The notes below the pieces were generated by a model. The model made no database searches, had not been told where the DNA came from, and saw only the letters and a list, made by a program, of their open reading frames with translations. A stretch of 64,000 nucleotides of DNA from Rhodothermales bacterium. GTDB lineage: Bacteria > Bacteroidota > Rhodothermia > Rhodothermales > JANQRZ01. Where the stretch lies: contig JBDUXZ010000031.1 of NCBI GenBank assembly GCA_039944855.1, positions 124,001-188,000 on the forward strand, given 5' to 3'. Both the position numbers and the translations under genes were made by a program. This document shows, piece by piece, positions 18,701 to 25,847 of this stretch (the stretch's first letter is position 1; every line of letters begins with the position of its first letter).

Positions 18701-19338
18701 CGAGCAGCCCGCAGGAGGCCCCGCTCGGCGACTTCGAGCGGTTCTTCCGCCCGCGCGACGGCACGCTCGCGCTCTTCTACGACGAGGCGCTCGCGCCCTA
18801 CCTCACGCGCGACGGCCGGCCCCGCGCGTGGGAAGGCCGCTCGATCGGGATCTCGGGCCGGGCCGAGGCCGCGATCAGCCAGGCCCGCGAGATCGGCGAG
18901 GCCCTCTTCAGCGGCGGCGCGCTCCAACTCGACTTCGAGATGCAGGCAGAGGTGCCCGAGCGCGACGGTGGCGCCCCGCCCGCGAGCCAGGTCTACATCT
19001 CGCTCCACGGGCAAGAGGACGCCTATCGGATGGGCTCCTACCGGCCGTGGGTGCCGTTCTCGTGGCCCGGTCGCCCCGGCGCGCTCCTCTCGATCTCGAC
19101 GCAGCAGGGCGACCTCCCGGCCAAAGAGTTCACGGGCGACTGGGCGTTGTTCCGGCTCCTCCAGCAGGCGCAGGTCCGCCGCGCCTCGTCCACGCAGTAC
19201 GAGCTCCGCTGGCCGTTCCGGCAGCCCGGCAGCTACTCCCTCACGGCGCAGTACACCCTCCGCGCCAAGAGCACATCGGCCCCGTTCGGCAACCCCAGCG
19301 GGTTCTTCACCTTCGAGCCTCCGCAGACGCTGAACTAG
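15721..19338 (+). CDS. tssM: T6SS inner-membrane protein TssM (IcmF family)
   Basis: 1205 residues. Two N-terminal transmembrane helices (about 14-58), a cytoplasmic NTPase-like domain with Walker A GPPGSGKTTA (near 135) and the family segment ILLDTAGRYVT, then a third transmembrane helix (about 440-462). A large periplasmic part follows, with a late beta-rich TssJ-binding domain (about 1030-1200; WPFRQPGSYSLTAQY). It forms the trans-envelope channel with TssJ and TssL. The intact Walker A suggests a nucleotide-binding TssM. Separated from tssL by 108 bases. Confidence 0.95.
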   Translation: MKWLFKMFTSRGFLIALGLVVLVAVVALGGLMLAWSPVVTGLVLLVVVLVVGLVVLLVRMRATKAASGLEQQIMAQAHAQQLSVRPDQQAEIERLQQDLERAIETLKQSKLGKKGWMPGGGKAALYALPWYLFIGPPGSGKTTAITQSGLNFPVGTNRVRGVGGTRNCDWFFTDQAILLDTAGRYVTESEDTEEWLAFLDTLKKHRKERPINGVLVGIALDELADASPAEIERHSETIRARIDELVKHLGLRFPVYLLFTKADLLQGFVEFFGEFGRKEREAIWGATLDDDPKTAPRAVFEQEFDALAGALSSFRSKRLRRAMKREDRKLVYNFPLQFAGLKENLARFVEGLFQPNPYQETPIFRGFYFSSGTQEGVPIDLVIRAIEAEFGLPPDIAPLDVATEAKSYFIKDVFTDVVVPDRPLARRTSRAASQQRLAKAGTSIAAVVLLILFLLATSQALVRSKIDLNSVSEASAAAATVRWDESRPSTEDLEKIQGLRAELDRLDGGPPLLQLGLNRRGTVLEPARRLYRARARAFVEAYPLAALRRNLAIASTAQDDPLARQNTYDDLKAYLLMTSEAARLTEDPEANFLQRYLADVTRTSLYGPDSTAVLPAAAMQIDEQVAAFVSALREGEAQPFSPDEPTVGRVRSLIYEQPTIAGVYARIRSEGNATLPEFRLADAIPGRFLSIFQTGGDEAEGLGGPRVPGFFTQRGWQEFAKAAFEEESEDPSRDDWVMGRTSGTLPPEMMDPALMLDRLQSTYYAEYAAAWQQFMRNVRYDSFGDARDAVRTLDELSNTTDSPLLYLLAAVTEQTSFASLDLPGGDLADDVADAARRRVNRAARRVIGGRTSAGLDNGEESAHPVARQFGGLHALLAQQAASGGGAPELYQALESLGQVSGVLGGAAADPAQAAEFAAAIIEQNGGELDGALRSVRNGLRRLDADVRRTLFEQPIAVAWGSILGAAQRHLNDRWRDEVVGPFNATLAGRYPFDASSPQEAPLGDFERFFRPRDGTLALFYDEALAPYLTRDGRPRAWEGRSIGISGRAEAAISQAREIGEALFSGGALQLDFEMQAEVPERDGGAPPASQVYISLHGQEDAYRMGSYRPWVPFSWPGRPGALLSISTQQGDLPAKEFTGDWALFRLLQQAQVRRASSTQYELRWPFRQPGSYSLTAQYTLRAKSTSAPFGNPSGFFTFEPPQTLN

Positions 19339-19373
19339 CCGCGGCAGCGGCTCGGCCCTTACCCACCGTCCCC

Positions 19374-20342
19374 ATGCAGGTAGCTTCCCCCGGCGCGTCG
19401 TGCTTTGGCAAGCTCCCGACCCACGGCGATTTCCTTCGGTATAACGCGAGCGGTCGGGCCATGCAGGCGTTCGACGCCTGGGTCCAGCAGGGGATCGTCG
19501 AGGCGCAGCGTCAGCTCGGGCAAGAGCTCATCCCGGCGTTCGAGCAGGCCGGGACGACGTGCTTCTTCTTCGACGCGCCGAACGTGCCGCACGTCCTCAC
19601 GGGAGCGTTCCGCCCGAGTCGCGACCGGTCGGGCCGGCGCTACCCGTTCCTCGTGGCCGTCGAGGTCGAGAAGCGGACGGTCGAAGGGCGGCGGATACCG
19701 GGGTGGCCCGATCGGTACGAGCGATTTTTCCGCGCGGCGGCCCTGCTCGTCGACGAGGCCGTGGACGGGCGGCTCGAAGAGGGCGAGTTGCCCGAGCGAC
19801 TCGCCTTCCTCCGAGCGATCCACGACGCCACCCCGTTCTCGGTCGACTACGAGTTCCGGCTCCGGCAGGCCTCCGCCCAGGAGTTGTGGGCGCGGACGTG
19901 GGGCGACGCCGAGGACGGCCGGAAGTACGTCCTGCTGAAGAACCTCACCGAGGCCTTCGGCGCCGCCTCGAACGGGCGCTCGGCGAAGCTCCCCGGCGTG
20001 CTCGACCTCCCCCTGCCGGTGCCCCCGCGCGGGCTCGACGTGAGCTTCTGGCTAGAGGCGTGCTGGCACCTGCTCGGGTCGCCGCCGGACTACACAGCCG
20101 TGTTCTGGACGTCCGTGGGCGCCGCCGCCGAGGCGCGGATGCTCGTCACCTCGGCGCCGCCGCCGGCCGCCGTCTTCCCGCACCTCCTCACGGCCGGGTC
20201 CGGCCCCGGCGTGCTCGCGCTCGACGACGCCGCCGGGCAGCCGGCCGCGCTCGCCGCGCTCGCGCTCCCCGCCCGCTTCGGCACGCTACTCGAAGACGAG
20301 GCCCTCACCCTCTACACCTTCCTCCACCGGCTCAGCCCGTAA
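19374..20342 (+). CDS. tagF: T6SS-associated protein TagF
   Basis: 322 residues. The N-terminal TagF/DUF2094 signature CFGKLPTHGDFLRYNASG is clear, followed by RRYPFLVAV and a divergent C-terminal half (SFWLEACWHLLG). In Pseudomonas TagF is a post-translational repressor that binds the FHA protein and is overcome by the threonine-phosphorylation pathway, so its presence with kinase, phosphatase and FHA proteins is coherent. It ends 8 bases before tssA. Confidence 0.88.
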   Translation: MQVASPGASCFGKLPTHGDFLRYNASGRAMQAFDAWVQQGIVEAQRQLGQELIPAFEQAGTTCFFFDAPNVPHVLTGAFRPSRDRSGRRYPFLVAVEVEKRTVEGRRIPGWPDRYERFFRAAALLVDEAVDGRLEEGELPERLAFLRAIHDATPFSVDYEFRLRQASAQELWARTWGDAEDGRKYVLLKNLTEAFGAASNGRSAKLPGVLDLPLPVPPRGLDVSFWLEACWHLLGSPPDYTAVFWTSVGAAAEARMLVTSAPPPAAVFPHLLTAGSGPGVLALDDAAGQPAALAALALPARFGTLLEDEALTLYTFLHRLSP

Positions 20343-20350
20343 TTCCCCCT

Positions 20351-22045
20351 ATGGCCGACGACATCGAAGCGCCTGAGACTGAAGCTCCCGAGACCGACGC
20401 TTCCGCCGCCGAAGAGCCGGAGGCGGAAGCGGCAGAACCCGAACCCGAGGCGGCGGAGCCGGAGCCGGAAGAGCCCGCGCTCTCGCCCTTCCTCCAAGCC
20501 GTTCTCGACCCGATCTCGCCCTCGAACCCCGTCGGCGACGACGTGAAGTACGAGGACAGCTTCCAGCAACTCAAAGCGGAAGTGGACAAGGTCCAGAGCG
20601 CGGGCGCCGAGGCCGACTTCGACCGCATCGTCGAGCTCGGTCGGAAGGTGGTGACGACGCTGTCGAAGGACCTCACCGCGGCGTCGTACCTCGGCTTCGG
20701 CCTCCTCCGCACGCAGGGGCTGGGGGGGCTGGACGAGAGCGCGAGCGTCGTCCGCATCCTGTGCGAGACGTACTGGGACGACCTCTACCCGCCGACGCGG
20801 CGGATGGTCGCTCGGAAAAACGCGCTCCAACTCCTCATCGATAAGTCGTACGAGTGGCTCGAACCGTACAAGCCGAAGAAGGGCGACGGCCCGGCGCTCG
20901 ACCGCGCGCTCGCGGCCTACAAGTCGATCCAGGCGATTGCGGCGGAGCAGATGGGGGAGGACGCCCCCGTTCTCAGCCGCGTCACCAAGATGATCGAGAC
21001 GAAGCTGCGGGCCGTCCCCAAAGACGCGCCCCCGCCGCCGCCGCCCTCGGCGAGCGGAGGGGAGAAGGCGGGCGGTTCCGCATCGTCCTCGACCTCCTCC
21101 GCGGGGGGCGGCGACGCCGGCCCCGCCGAACTCCGCTCGCCGCAGCAAGCGGCTACGGTCGTGCTGAACGCGGTGACGTTCCTGCGCCAGCATAACAAGA
21201 CCGACGCGACGCCGCTGCGGCTCGCGCGGGCGCTCCGGTGGGGCGCGCTCGTCGCCGCGCCGCCGGCTGAAAACGGGAAGACGCTCATCCCGCCCTTCGT
21301 CGAGCAGCGGAAGACGTACCTCGCCGGCTTGCTCAGCCGCGCGGAGTACCTCGAACTCGCCGAGGAGGCCGAGACGTCGTTCTACGAGCAGCCCTTCTGG
21401 CTCGACCTCCAGCGCTACCTCGTCACCGCTTTCGACGCGCTCGGCGCCCCGTTCGCGGCGGCGCGGGACGGCGTGATCGACGACGTCGCCGGCCTCATCC
21501 GCCGGTTCCCGAACGTGAGCACCCTCACCTTCGCCGACGGCACGCCGTTCGCCGACGGGGCGACGCAGGAGTGGATCGAGACCCGCGTCCGGCCCGCGCT
21601 CGGCGGCGGCGACAGCGGCGGCGCGTCCTCCGGCGCGGGCGGGAGCGAGGCGCTCGAAGAGGCCTACGCCGAAGCCCGGTCCCACCTCGGCAAAGGCGAC
21701 CTCGCCGCGGCGATCGCCGCACTCGGCGACGCGTCCGACGCGTCGGGCCGCGACCGCTTCCGCCGCCGCCTCTACCTCGCCGCGCTTTGTGCTCGCGGGG
21801 GCCGGCCGGCCGTCGCTCGGCCGCTCCTCGAAGGGCTCGAAGCCGAGATCGCGGCGCATCGGCTCGACGCGTGGGAGCCGGCCCTCGCAGTCGAGGTGTG
21901 GACAGCGCTCCACGGGTGCTACGTCGCGCTCGAACGGAGCGCGAGCCCCGACCAGAAACCCACCTTCATCCAGGCCGCCGCCCGCGTGTTCGAGCGGGTG
22001 TGCGCGACGGAGCCGGGGCGGGGCCTCGCCTTGCTAGGCTCCTAG
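20351..22045 (+). CDS. tssA: T6SS baseplate/tail cap protein TssA
   Basis: 564 residues. An ImpA_N domain (about 55-180; LDPISPSNPVGDDVKYED, YWDDLYPP, RKNALQLL) is followed by a Pro/Ser/Gly linker (near 225-260) and a long helical C-terminal region with LYLAALCARGG (VasJ/TssA type). The first 45 residues are an acidic Glu/Pro/Ala tail not usual for TssA. TssA primes tube and sheath polymerisation. Confidence 0.88.
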   Translation: MADDIEAPETEAPETDASAAEEPEAEAAEPEPEAAEPEPEEPALSPFLQAVLDPISPSNPVGDDVKYEDSFQQLKAEVDKVQSAGAEADFDRIVELGRKVVTTLSKDLTAASYLGFGLLRTQGLGGLDESASVVRILCETYWDDLYPPTRRMVARKNALQLLIDKSYEWLEPYKPKKGDGPALDRALAAYKSIQAIAAEQMGEDAPVLSRVTKMIETKLRAVPKDAPPPPPPSASGGEKAGGSASSSTSSAGGGDAGPAELRSPQQAATVVLNAVTFLRQHNKTDATPLRLARALRWGALVAAPPAENGKTLIPPFVEQRKTYLAGLLSRAEYLELAEEAETSFYEQPFWLDLQRYLVTAFDALGAPFAAARDGVIDDVAGLIRRFPNVSTLTFADGTPFADGATQEWIETRVRPALGGGDSGGASSGAGGSEALEEAYAEARSHLGKGDLAAAIAALGDASDASGRDRFRRRLYLAALCARGGRPAVARPLLEGLEAEIAAHRLDAWEPALAVEVWTALHGCYVALERSASPDQKPTFIQAAARVFERVCATEPGRGLALLGS

Positions 22046-22076
22046 GGTGGAGACCGGAAATAGTGAGGAGATAACC

Positions 22077-22106
22077 TTGCACTTTGTTGTTTTTTTAATA
22101 CCTTCC
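22077..22106 (+). promoter_or_regulatory. Candidate Bacteroidota-type promoter of tssB-tssC
   Basis: TTG at 22077-22079, 19 bases including a seven-T run, then TACCTTCC at 22099-22106. It lies in the 145-base gap between tssA and tssB and leaves a leader of about 85 bases. The T-rich patch stands out sharply against the GC-rich surroundings. Confidence 0.45.
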
Positions 22107-22190
22107 AAGTCCCGTGTAGGCACGTCCTGAAGGGCACGTCCCGCCCTCGGTGTCACGCCCCAACGACCGATCCTATCCAGAGGTATCCCT

Positions 22191-22709
22191 ATGGCTCAGA
22201 GCTTCCAGCGTGAGAAACCCCCCGCCCGCGTCAACCTCTTTCTCGAGGTGTCCAAGGGCGACGCCCAGCAGAAAATCGAGCTCCCGATGCGGCTCATGGT
22301 GCTCGGCGATTACAAGGGCCGGTCCGACAGCACGCCCCTCGCCGAGCGCGAGTTGATCAACCTCAACAAGGACAACTTCGAGGACGTGCTGAAGTCGATG
22401 GACGCCAAGCTCGAGTACGCCGTCGAGGACACGTTCAAGGGCGGCGACGAGGAGATGAAGGTCGAACTCGACATCACCTCGATGAAGTCGTTCGACCCCG
22501 AGGAGGTGGCGAAGCAGGTGCCCCAGCTCAACCGCATGCTCGCGATGCGGAACCTCCTCCAAGACCTCCGCAACCGCGTCGTCTCCGCCAACGACTTCCG
22601 CAAGCAGCTCGAGGGCATCGTCAAGGACGAGAAAGCGCTCGAGAAGCTCGCCGCCGAACTCGACCAGTTCGTGCAGAAGACCGACAGCGAATCCGAGGAA
22701 GAAGCTTAA
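22191..22709 (+). CDS. tssB: T6SS contractile sheath small subunit TssB
   Basis: 172 residues, standard length. Family marks: ARVNLFLEV, LPMRLMVLGDYKG, FEDVLKSM, LDITSMKSFDPEEVAKQVP and LLQDLRNRV. TssB pairs with TssC to make the contractile sheath around Hcp. It lies 56 bases upstream of tssC. A second TssB-like domain is fused to a TssC-like domain at 53029-54840. Confidence 0.97.
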   Translation: MAQSFQREKPPARVNLFLEVSKGDAQQKIELPMRLMVLGDYKGRSDSTPLAERELINLNKDNFEDVLKSMDAKLEYAVEDTFKGGDEEMKVELDITSMKSFDPEEVAKQVPQLNRMLAMRNLLQDLRNRVVSANDFRKQLEGIVKDEKALEKLAAELDQFVQKTDSESEEEA

Positions 22710-22765
22710 GAGCCTCCTCCTCCCGCGCACTCACTCCGCCCACGACCAGACCCGCAGAACCCATC

Positions 22766-24301
22766 ATGGCTGAAGCTCAACAGGAAGGCGTCGCCCAGGC
22801 AGGCACGACCGAGACCGAAGACAAGGGGAGTATCCTCGATTCCATCTTCCAGCAAGTCGCCGTCAGCGCGCCCGAGGGGCAGGTCGACGTCGGCGAGTTC
22901 GACGACGTCAACAGGAACGCGGACAAGCCGCGCGGGGCCGTCGTCGCCGCCGCCCTCCGCGTCTTCGTCGACGCCGTGCACGACCTCGAGGGGCCCGTCG
23001 AGAAGGTCGACAAAGAGCTCATCGACTCGATGGTGGCGCAGCTCGACCACAAGCTGTCCCAGCAGCTCGACGCCATCATGCACCACGACAAGTTCCAGGA
23101 GATGGAGTCGGCGTGGCGCGGGCTGAAGTTCCTCGTGGACCGGACGGACTTCCGGAAGAACGTCAAGATCGAGATGATCAACTGCTCGAAGGAGGACCTC
23201 CTCGAGTCGTTCGAGGACGCCCCCGAGCTCACGCAGTCCGCGCTCTACCGGCACGTCTACACGAACGCCTACGACCAGCCCGGCGCGGACCCGTACAGCG
23301 CGATCGTGACGAACTACGAGTTCAAAAACACGGCGCAGGACATCGCCATCATGCAGCAGGCCTCGAAGGTCGCGGCGGCGGCGCTCTGCCCGTTCGTGGC
23401 GTCCATTGGGCACGAGTTCTTCGGGAAGGAGTCGATGGCGGAGTTCAAGAAGATCCCCGACATCTCGGCCCACATGGAGACCGTCGACTTCGTGAAGTGG
23501 AACGCATTCCGCGAGACGCCGGACGCGCGCTACCTCGCGCTCACGTTCCCCCGCTTCATGCTCCGCCTCCCCTACGGGCAGGACACGGTTCCCGTTAAGA
23601 ACTTCAACTACAACGAGGAAGTCACCGGCGACGATCACGACAAGTACCTCTGGGGCAACGCCTCCTTCGCCTTCGCCTCGAACATGGTGCAGGCGTACGT
23701 CCGCGATGGCTGGAGCGTGCAGATCCGCGGCCCGCAGAGCGGCGGCAAAGTCGCCGACCTCCCGGTCCACCTCTACGACGTGGGCAAAGGCAAGCAGATG
23801 AAGATCCCGACCGAGGTCCCGATCTCGGAGACGCTCGAGTTCGAGTGCGCCAACCTCGGCTTCATCCCGCTCTCGATCTACGAGGGCAAGGACTTCGCCT
23901 GCTTCTTCTCGGCCAACACCACGCAGTCGCCGCAGCTCTACGATGACCCCGAGGCGACGGCCAACAGCCGCATCAACGCCCGGCTCCCGTACGTCATGCT
24001 CGGCTCGCGCATCGCGCACTACCTCAAGGTGCTTCAGCGTGAGAACATCGGCGCGACGAAGGACTCCGGCAAGATCGAGGCGGAGTTGAACAAGTGGCTC
24101 AGCGGGCTCGTCACGAAGATGCCGAACCCGAGCGAGGCAATGATCGCGAAGTACCCCCTGCGCAGCGGGCAGGTGAAGGTCCAAGACATCGAGGACAACC
24201 CCGGGTTCTACCGCGTGGAGATGGCGATCATGCCGCACTTCCAGATCGAGGGCATGGACATCAACCTCTCGATGGTGAGCAAGATGCCGAAGGCGAAGTA
24301 A
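22766..24301 (+). CDS. tssC: T6SS contractile sheath large subunit TssC
   Basis: 511 residues. Signature segments: LDHKLSQQLDAIMHHDKFQEMESAWRGL (broken up by normal variation), YEFKNTAQDI, ASPSFFG-type region here as GHEFFGKESM, KWNAFRETPDARYLALTFPRF, LPYG, FLWGNA-type region here as YLWGNASFAFA, and the C-terminal FYRVEMAIMPHF with GMDINLSMVSKMPK. The N-terminal acidic stretch precedes the ClpV-interacting part in characterised homologues. It forms the sheath outer layer with TssB. Confidence 0.97.
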   Translation: MAEAQQEGVAQAGTTETEDKGSILDSIFQQVAVSAPEGQVDVGEFDDVNRNADKPRGAVVAAALRVFVDAVHDLEGPVEKVDKELIDSMVAQLDHKLSQQLDAIMHHDKFQEMESAWRGLKFLVDRTDFRKNVKIEMINCSKEDLLESFEDAPELTQSALYRHVYTNAYDQPGADPYSAIVTNYEFKNTAQDIAIMQQASKVAAAALCPFVASIGHEFFGKESMAEFKKIPDISAHMETVDFVKWNAFRETPDARYLALTFPRFMLRLPYGQDTVPVKNFNYNEEVTGDDHDKYLWGNASFAFASNMVQAYVRDGWSVQIRGPQSGGKVADLPVHLYDVGKGKQMKIPTEVPISETLEFECANLGFIPLSIYEGKDFACFFSANTTQSPQLYDDPEATANSRINARLPYVMLGSRIAHYLKVLQRENIGATKDSGKIEAELNKWLSGLVTKMPNPSEAMIAKYPLRSGQVKVQDIEDNPGFYRVEMAIMPHFQIEGMDINLSMVSKMPKAK

Positions 24302-24305
24302 TCTG

Positions 24306-24334
24306 TTGTTTTTTGTAACGCTCGTGTCCCTTTG
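24306..24334 (+). promoter_or_regulatory. Candidate promoter of hcp
   Basis: TTG at 24306-24308, 18 bases, then TCCCTTTG at 24327-24334 (one mismatch to TAnnTTTG). It directly follows the tssC stop. The TGTTGTTTTTT patch around the TTG repeats the one before tssB. Confidence 0.35.
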
Positions 24335-24359
24335 AGAGGGGGGGCTCCGTTTCCTCTCA
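24333..24359 (+). other. Hairpin between tssC and hcp
   Basis: 7-bp stem TGAGAGG/CCTCTCA with a 13-base loop, beginning within the candidate -7 box. It could act in transcript processing or as a 3' stabiliser for tssBC mRNA. There is no T-tract. Confidence 0.4.
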
Positions 24360-24428
24360 TGACATTCGAAGCCACACTTTCCGGCCTCGCCGGTCCGCTT
24401 CATCCGCGTCACTCACTCATCCACTGCT

Positions 24429-24434
24429 AGGAGG
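24429..24434 (+). promoter_or_regulatory. Strong Shine-Dalgarno of hcp
   Basis: A full AGGAGG seven bases before the hcp ATG. Nearly all other genes in the window lack a clear Shine-Dalgarno, so this one likely reflects the need for far more Hcp than the other subunits. Confidence 0.75.
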
Positions 24435-24441
24435 TTTCACC

Positions 24442-24912
24442 ATGGCCCTCGAAGCCGCACTCTACTACTCGAACGACATCGTAGGCTCCAACACCAAGGG
24501 GGGGCGCGCCGACTCCTCCCCGGTGATCGAGTTCGAACACGAGGTCTACTCTCCCACGGACGACCAGCGGGGCATCGTCAGCGGCGCCCGCGTCCACGGG
24601 AACGTTATCCTGACGAAAGAAATCGACACCGCTTCGGCGAACCTGTACAAGGCGTGCTGCAATGGCGAGACCCTCGACGAGCTGAAGATCGAGTGGTACG
24701 AGATCAGCCCGACCGGGCAGGAGCAGGTCTACTTCACGCACACGCTGACAAATGTGAAGGTGGCGGGCGTCGAGCAGATCCTCCCGAACACGAAGGACCC
24801 GAACAAGGAGAAGTTCCGCCACCTCGAGCGCCTGAAGCTGCTCTACGAGCGGATCAACTGGAAGCACGAAGGGGGCTACGAGTACGAAGACGCGTGGACC
24901 GACGAGCAGTAA
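24442..24912 (+). CDS. hcp: T6SS tube protein Hcp (TssD)
   Basis: 156 residues. Matches Hcp proteins of the DUF796-related kind: EFEHEVYSPTD, RVHGNVILTKEID, WYEISPTGQEQVYFTHTLTNVKV, RLKLLYERINWKHEGGYEYEDAW (each variable within the family). It forms hexameric rings stacked into the tube and can carry small effectors. It has its own strong ribosome-binding site, a candidate promoter and a downstream terminator-like structure, so it may be made from a separate transcript. Confidence 0.92.
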   Translation: MALEAALYYSNDIVGSNTKGGRADSSPVIEFEHEVYSPTDDQRGIVSGARVHGNVILTKEIDTASANLYKACCNGETLDELKIEWYEISPTGQEQVYFTHTLTNVKVAGVEQILPNTKDPNKEKFRHLERLKLLYERINWKHEGGYEYEDAWTDEQ

Positions 24913-24933
24913 CGAGCACGGTCGCTTCGCCTC

Positions 24934-24996
24934 CGAAAGCCGCTCCGATCCATGGCCCACTTGGGCCGCGAGGGTCGGGCGGCTTTCGCTCTATTT
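24934..24996 (+). terminator. Terminator-like structure after hcp
   Basis: Long stem: CGAAAGCCG (24934-24942) pairs exactly with CGGCTTTCG (24980-24988). The inner region has a further partial stem and a perfect GGCCCA/TGGGCC hairpin (24954-24967). A short T-rich tail (CTCTATTTCT) follows. Probable partial terminator separating hcp from tssE. Confidence 0.6.
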
Positions 24997-25077
24997 CTGC
25001 CTCCCCGTAGTTTTCTTACTCGAACAGGGGGCGCCTCACGGAGCCTCACCCCCCCCGCATATCGTCCCCGATGCCCC

Positions 25078-25497
25078 ATGAAAGCCAGTCTCTATGACGT
25101 TTTGCGCGGCACCTTCGGCGACGGCCGCCGGATCGCGAGCGTGAGTCCGGACGCGTGGCGGGAGAAGAGCATCCTCTCCAACCTCGACCGTCTGATGAAC
25201 ACGCGGCGGGGGGCGTTGTCTCACCTCCCTGACTTCGGGCTGCCGGACCTCTCCGACGTGTACCGGGACATGCCAGGATCGATCGGGGAGCTCCAGCGAT
25301 CGGTCGAGGCGGCCGTCGAGGTCTTCGAACCCCGCTTGCGCCGCGTCCGTGTGGAGCACCAAGCGACGGACCGCTACGCCATGCAGCTCGTGTTCCTGCT
25401 GACGGCCGAGACGTTGGAGGGAGAGCGGGTACGCTTTAAGACCACGTTTTCCTCGGAAGAGGAAGCCCACGTGTCTCCTGTGGTAGCAGCGCAGTAG
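25078..25497 (+). CDS. tssE: T6SS baseplate subunit TssE (gp25-like)
   Basis: 139 residues, usual size. The lysozyme-like gp25 family core is present: SILSNLDRLMNTRRGALSHLPDFGLPDL followed by YEPRL-type FEPRLRRVRV, including the baseplate-wedge acidic/aromatic FEPRL motif. TssE nucleates sheath assembly in the wedge with TssF/TssG/TssK. The start at 25078 removes an unrelated upstream reading across the hcp terminator; a TAGTTTTC element at 25008-25015 could be part of its own promoter. Confidence 0.93.
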   Translation: MKASLYDVLRGTFGDGRRIASVSPDAWREKSILSNLDRLMNTRRGALSHLPDFGLPDLSDVYRDMPGSIGELQRSVEAAVEVFEPRLRRVRVEHQATDRYAMQLVFLLTAETLEGERVRFKTTFSSEEEAHVSPVVAAQ

Positions 25498-25543
25498 TCG
25501 GAGCGCGGAGTTGGCACGATGGGGATGCCGTGGCGTCCTTTCA

Positions 25544-25575
25544 AAGAGCGGCCCCCGGTGGGACCGCTCTTCGTT
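25544..25575 (+). terminator. Terminator candidate downstream of tssE
   Basis: 8-bp stem AAGAGCGG (25544-25551) / CCGCTCTT (25564-25571), with possible CCC/GGG pairing inside, followed by CGTTT. About 46 bases after the tssE stop. Confidence 0.55.
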
Positions 25576-25705
25576 TATGAGGTGCGCAGCCCCGCCTTCG
25601 CCGTGGCTGCCCGTATTGCCTTTGAGAGAGGCATGGCGTCGTTTCAGTCGTGAGCCCCTGCCGACAGACAAGGCTTCAGTACGGTAGCAGCGGGAGGTCG
25701 CCCAG

Positions 25706-25756
25706 CTAGAAAGGGGCGCGAGCAAGTCGCACCGGCGCGCTCGCTTTCTAGATTTG
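25706..25756 (+). promoter_or_regulatory. Inverted repeat and TAGATTTG box upstream of vgrG1
   Basis: CTAGAAAG (25706-25713) and CTTTCTAG (25744-25751) are exact inverted arms, each bordered by GCGAGC/GCTCGC with a small offset. The right arm overlaps TAGATTTG (25749-25756), an exact TAnnTTTG -7 box, with no clear -33 TTG. It could be a regulated promoter with an operator or a folded leader. Confidence 0.4.
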
Positions 25757-25847
25757 GAGCGCTCCTCCCAGTAGCGGAGGATCCGCATCGCGAGGTTCTG
25801 CCCTGGGATATGATAGCGCTCGCCCATTTACTCATTTCGTGCACACG

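Larger units (their letters stand above)
25498..25847. other. 350-base non-coding gap before vgrG1
   Basis: No gene is convincing on either strand. Contents: a terminator-like hairpin at 25544-25571, an imperfect inverted repeat at 25706-25751, an exact TAGATTTG -7-like box at 25749-25756 and a GGAGC/GCTCC palindrome at 25756-25765. Base composition is less GC-rich than the flanks. It separates the structural operon from the vgrG1 cargo module. Confidence 0.6.

Noticed and set aside
22706-24412. 568-codon minus-strand frame opposite tssC
   Set aside because: Shadow of tssC: no domain, biased composition, no start signal.
25036-25827. Possible minus-strand gene over tssE and the following gap
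   Set aside because: Runs antisense through all of tssE and both hairpin regions; no recognisable motif.
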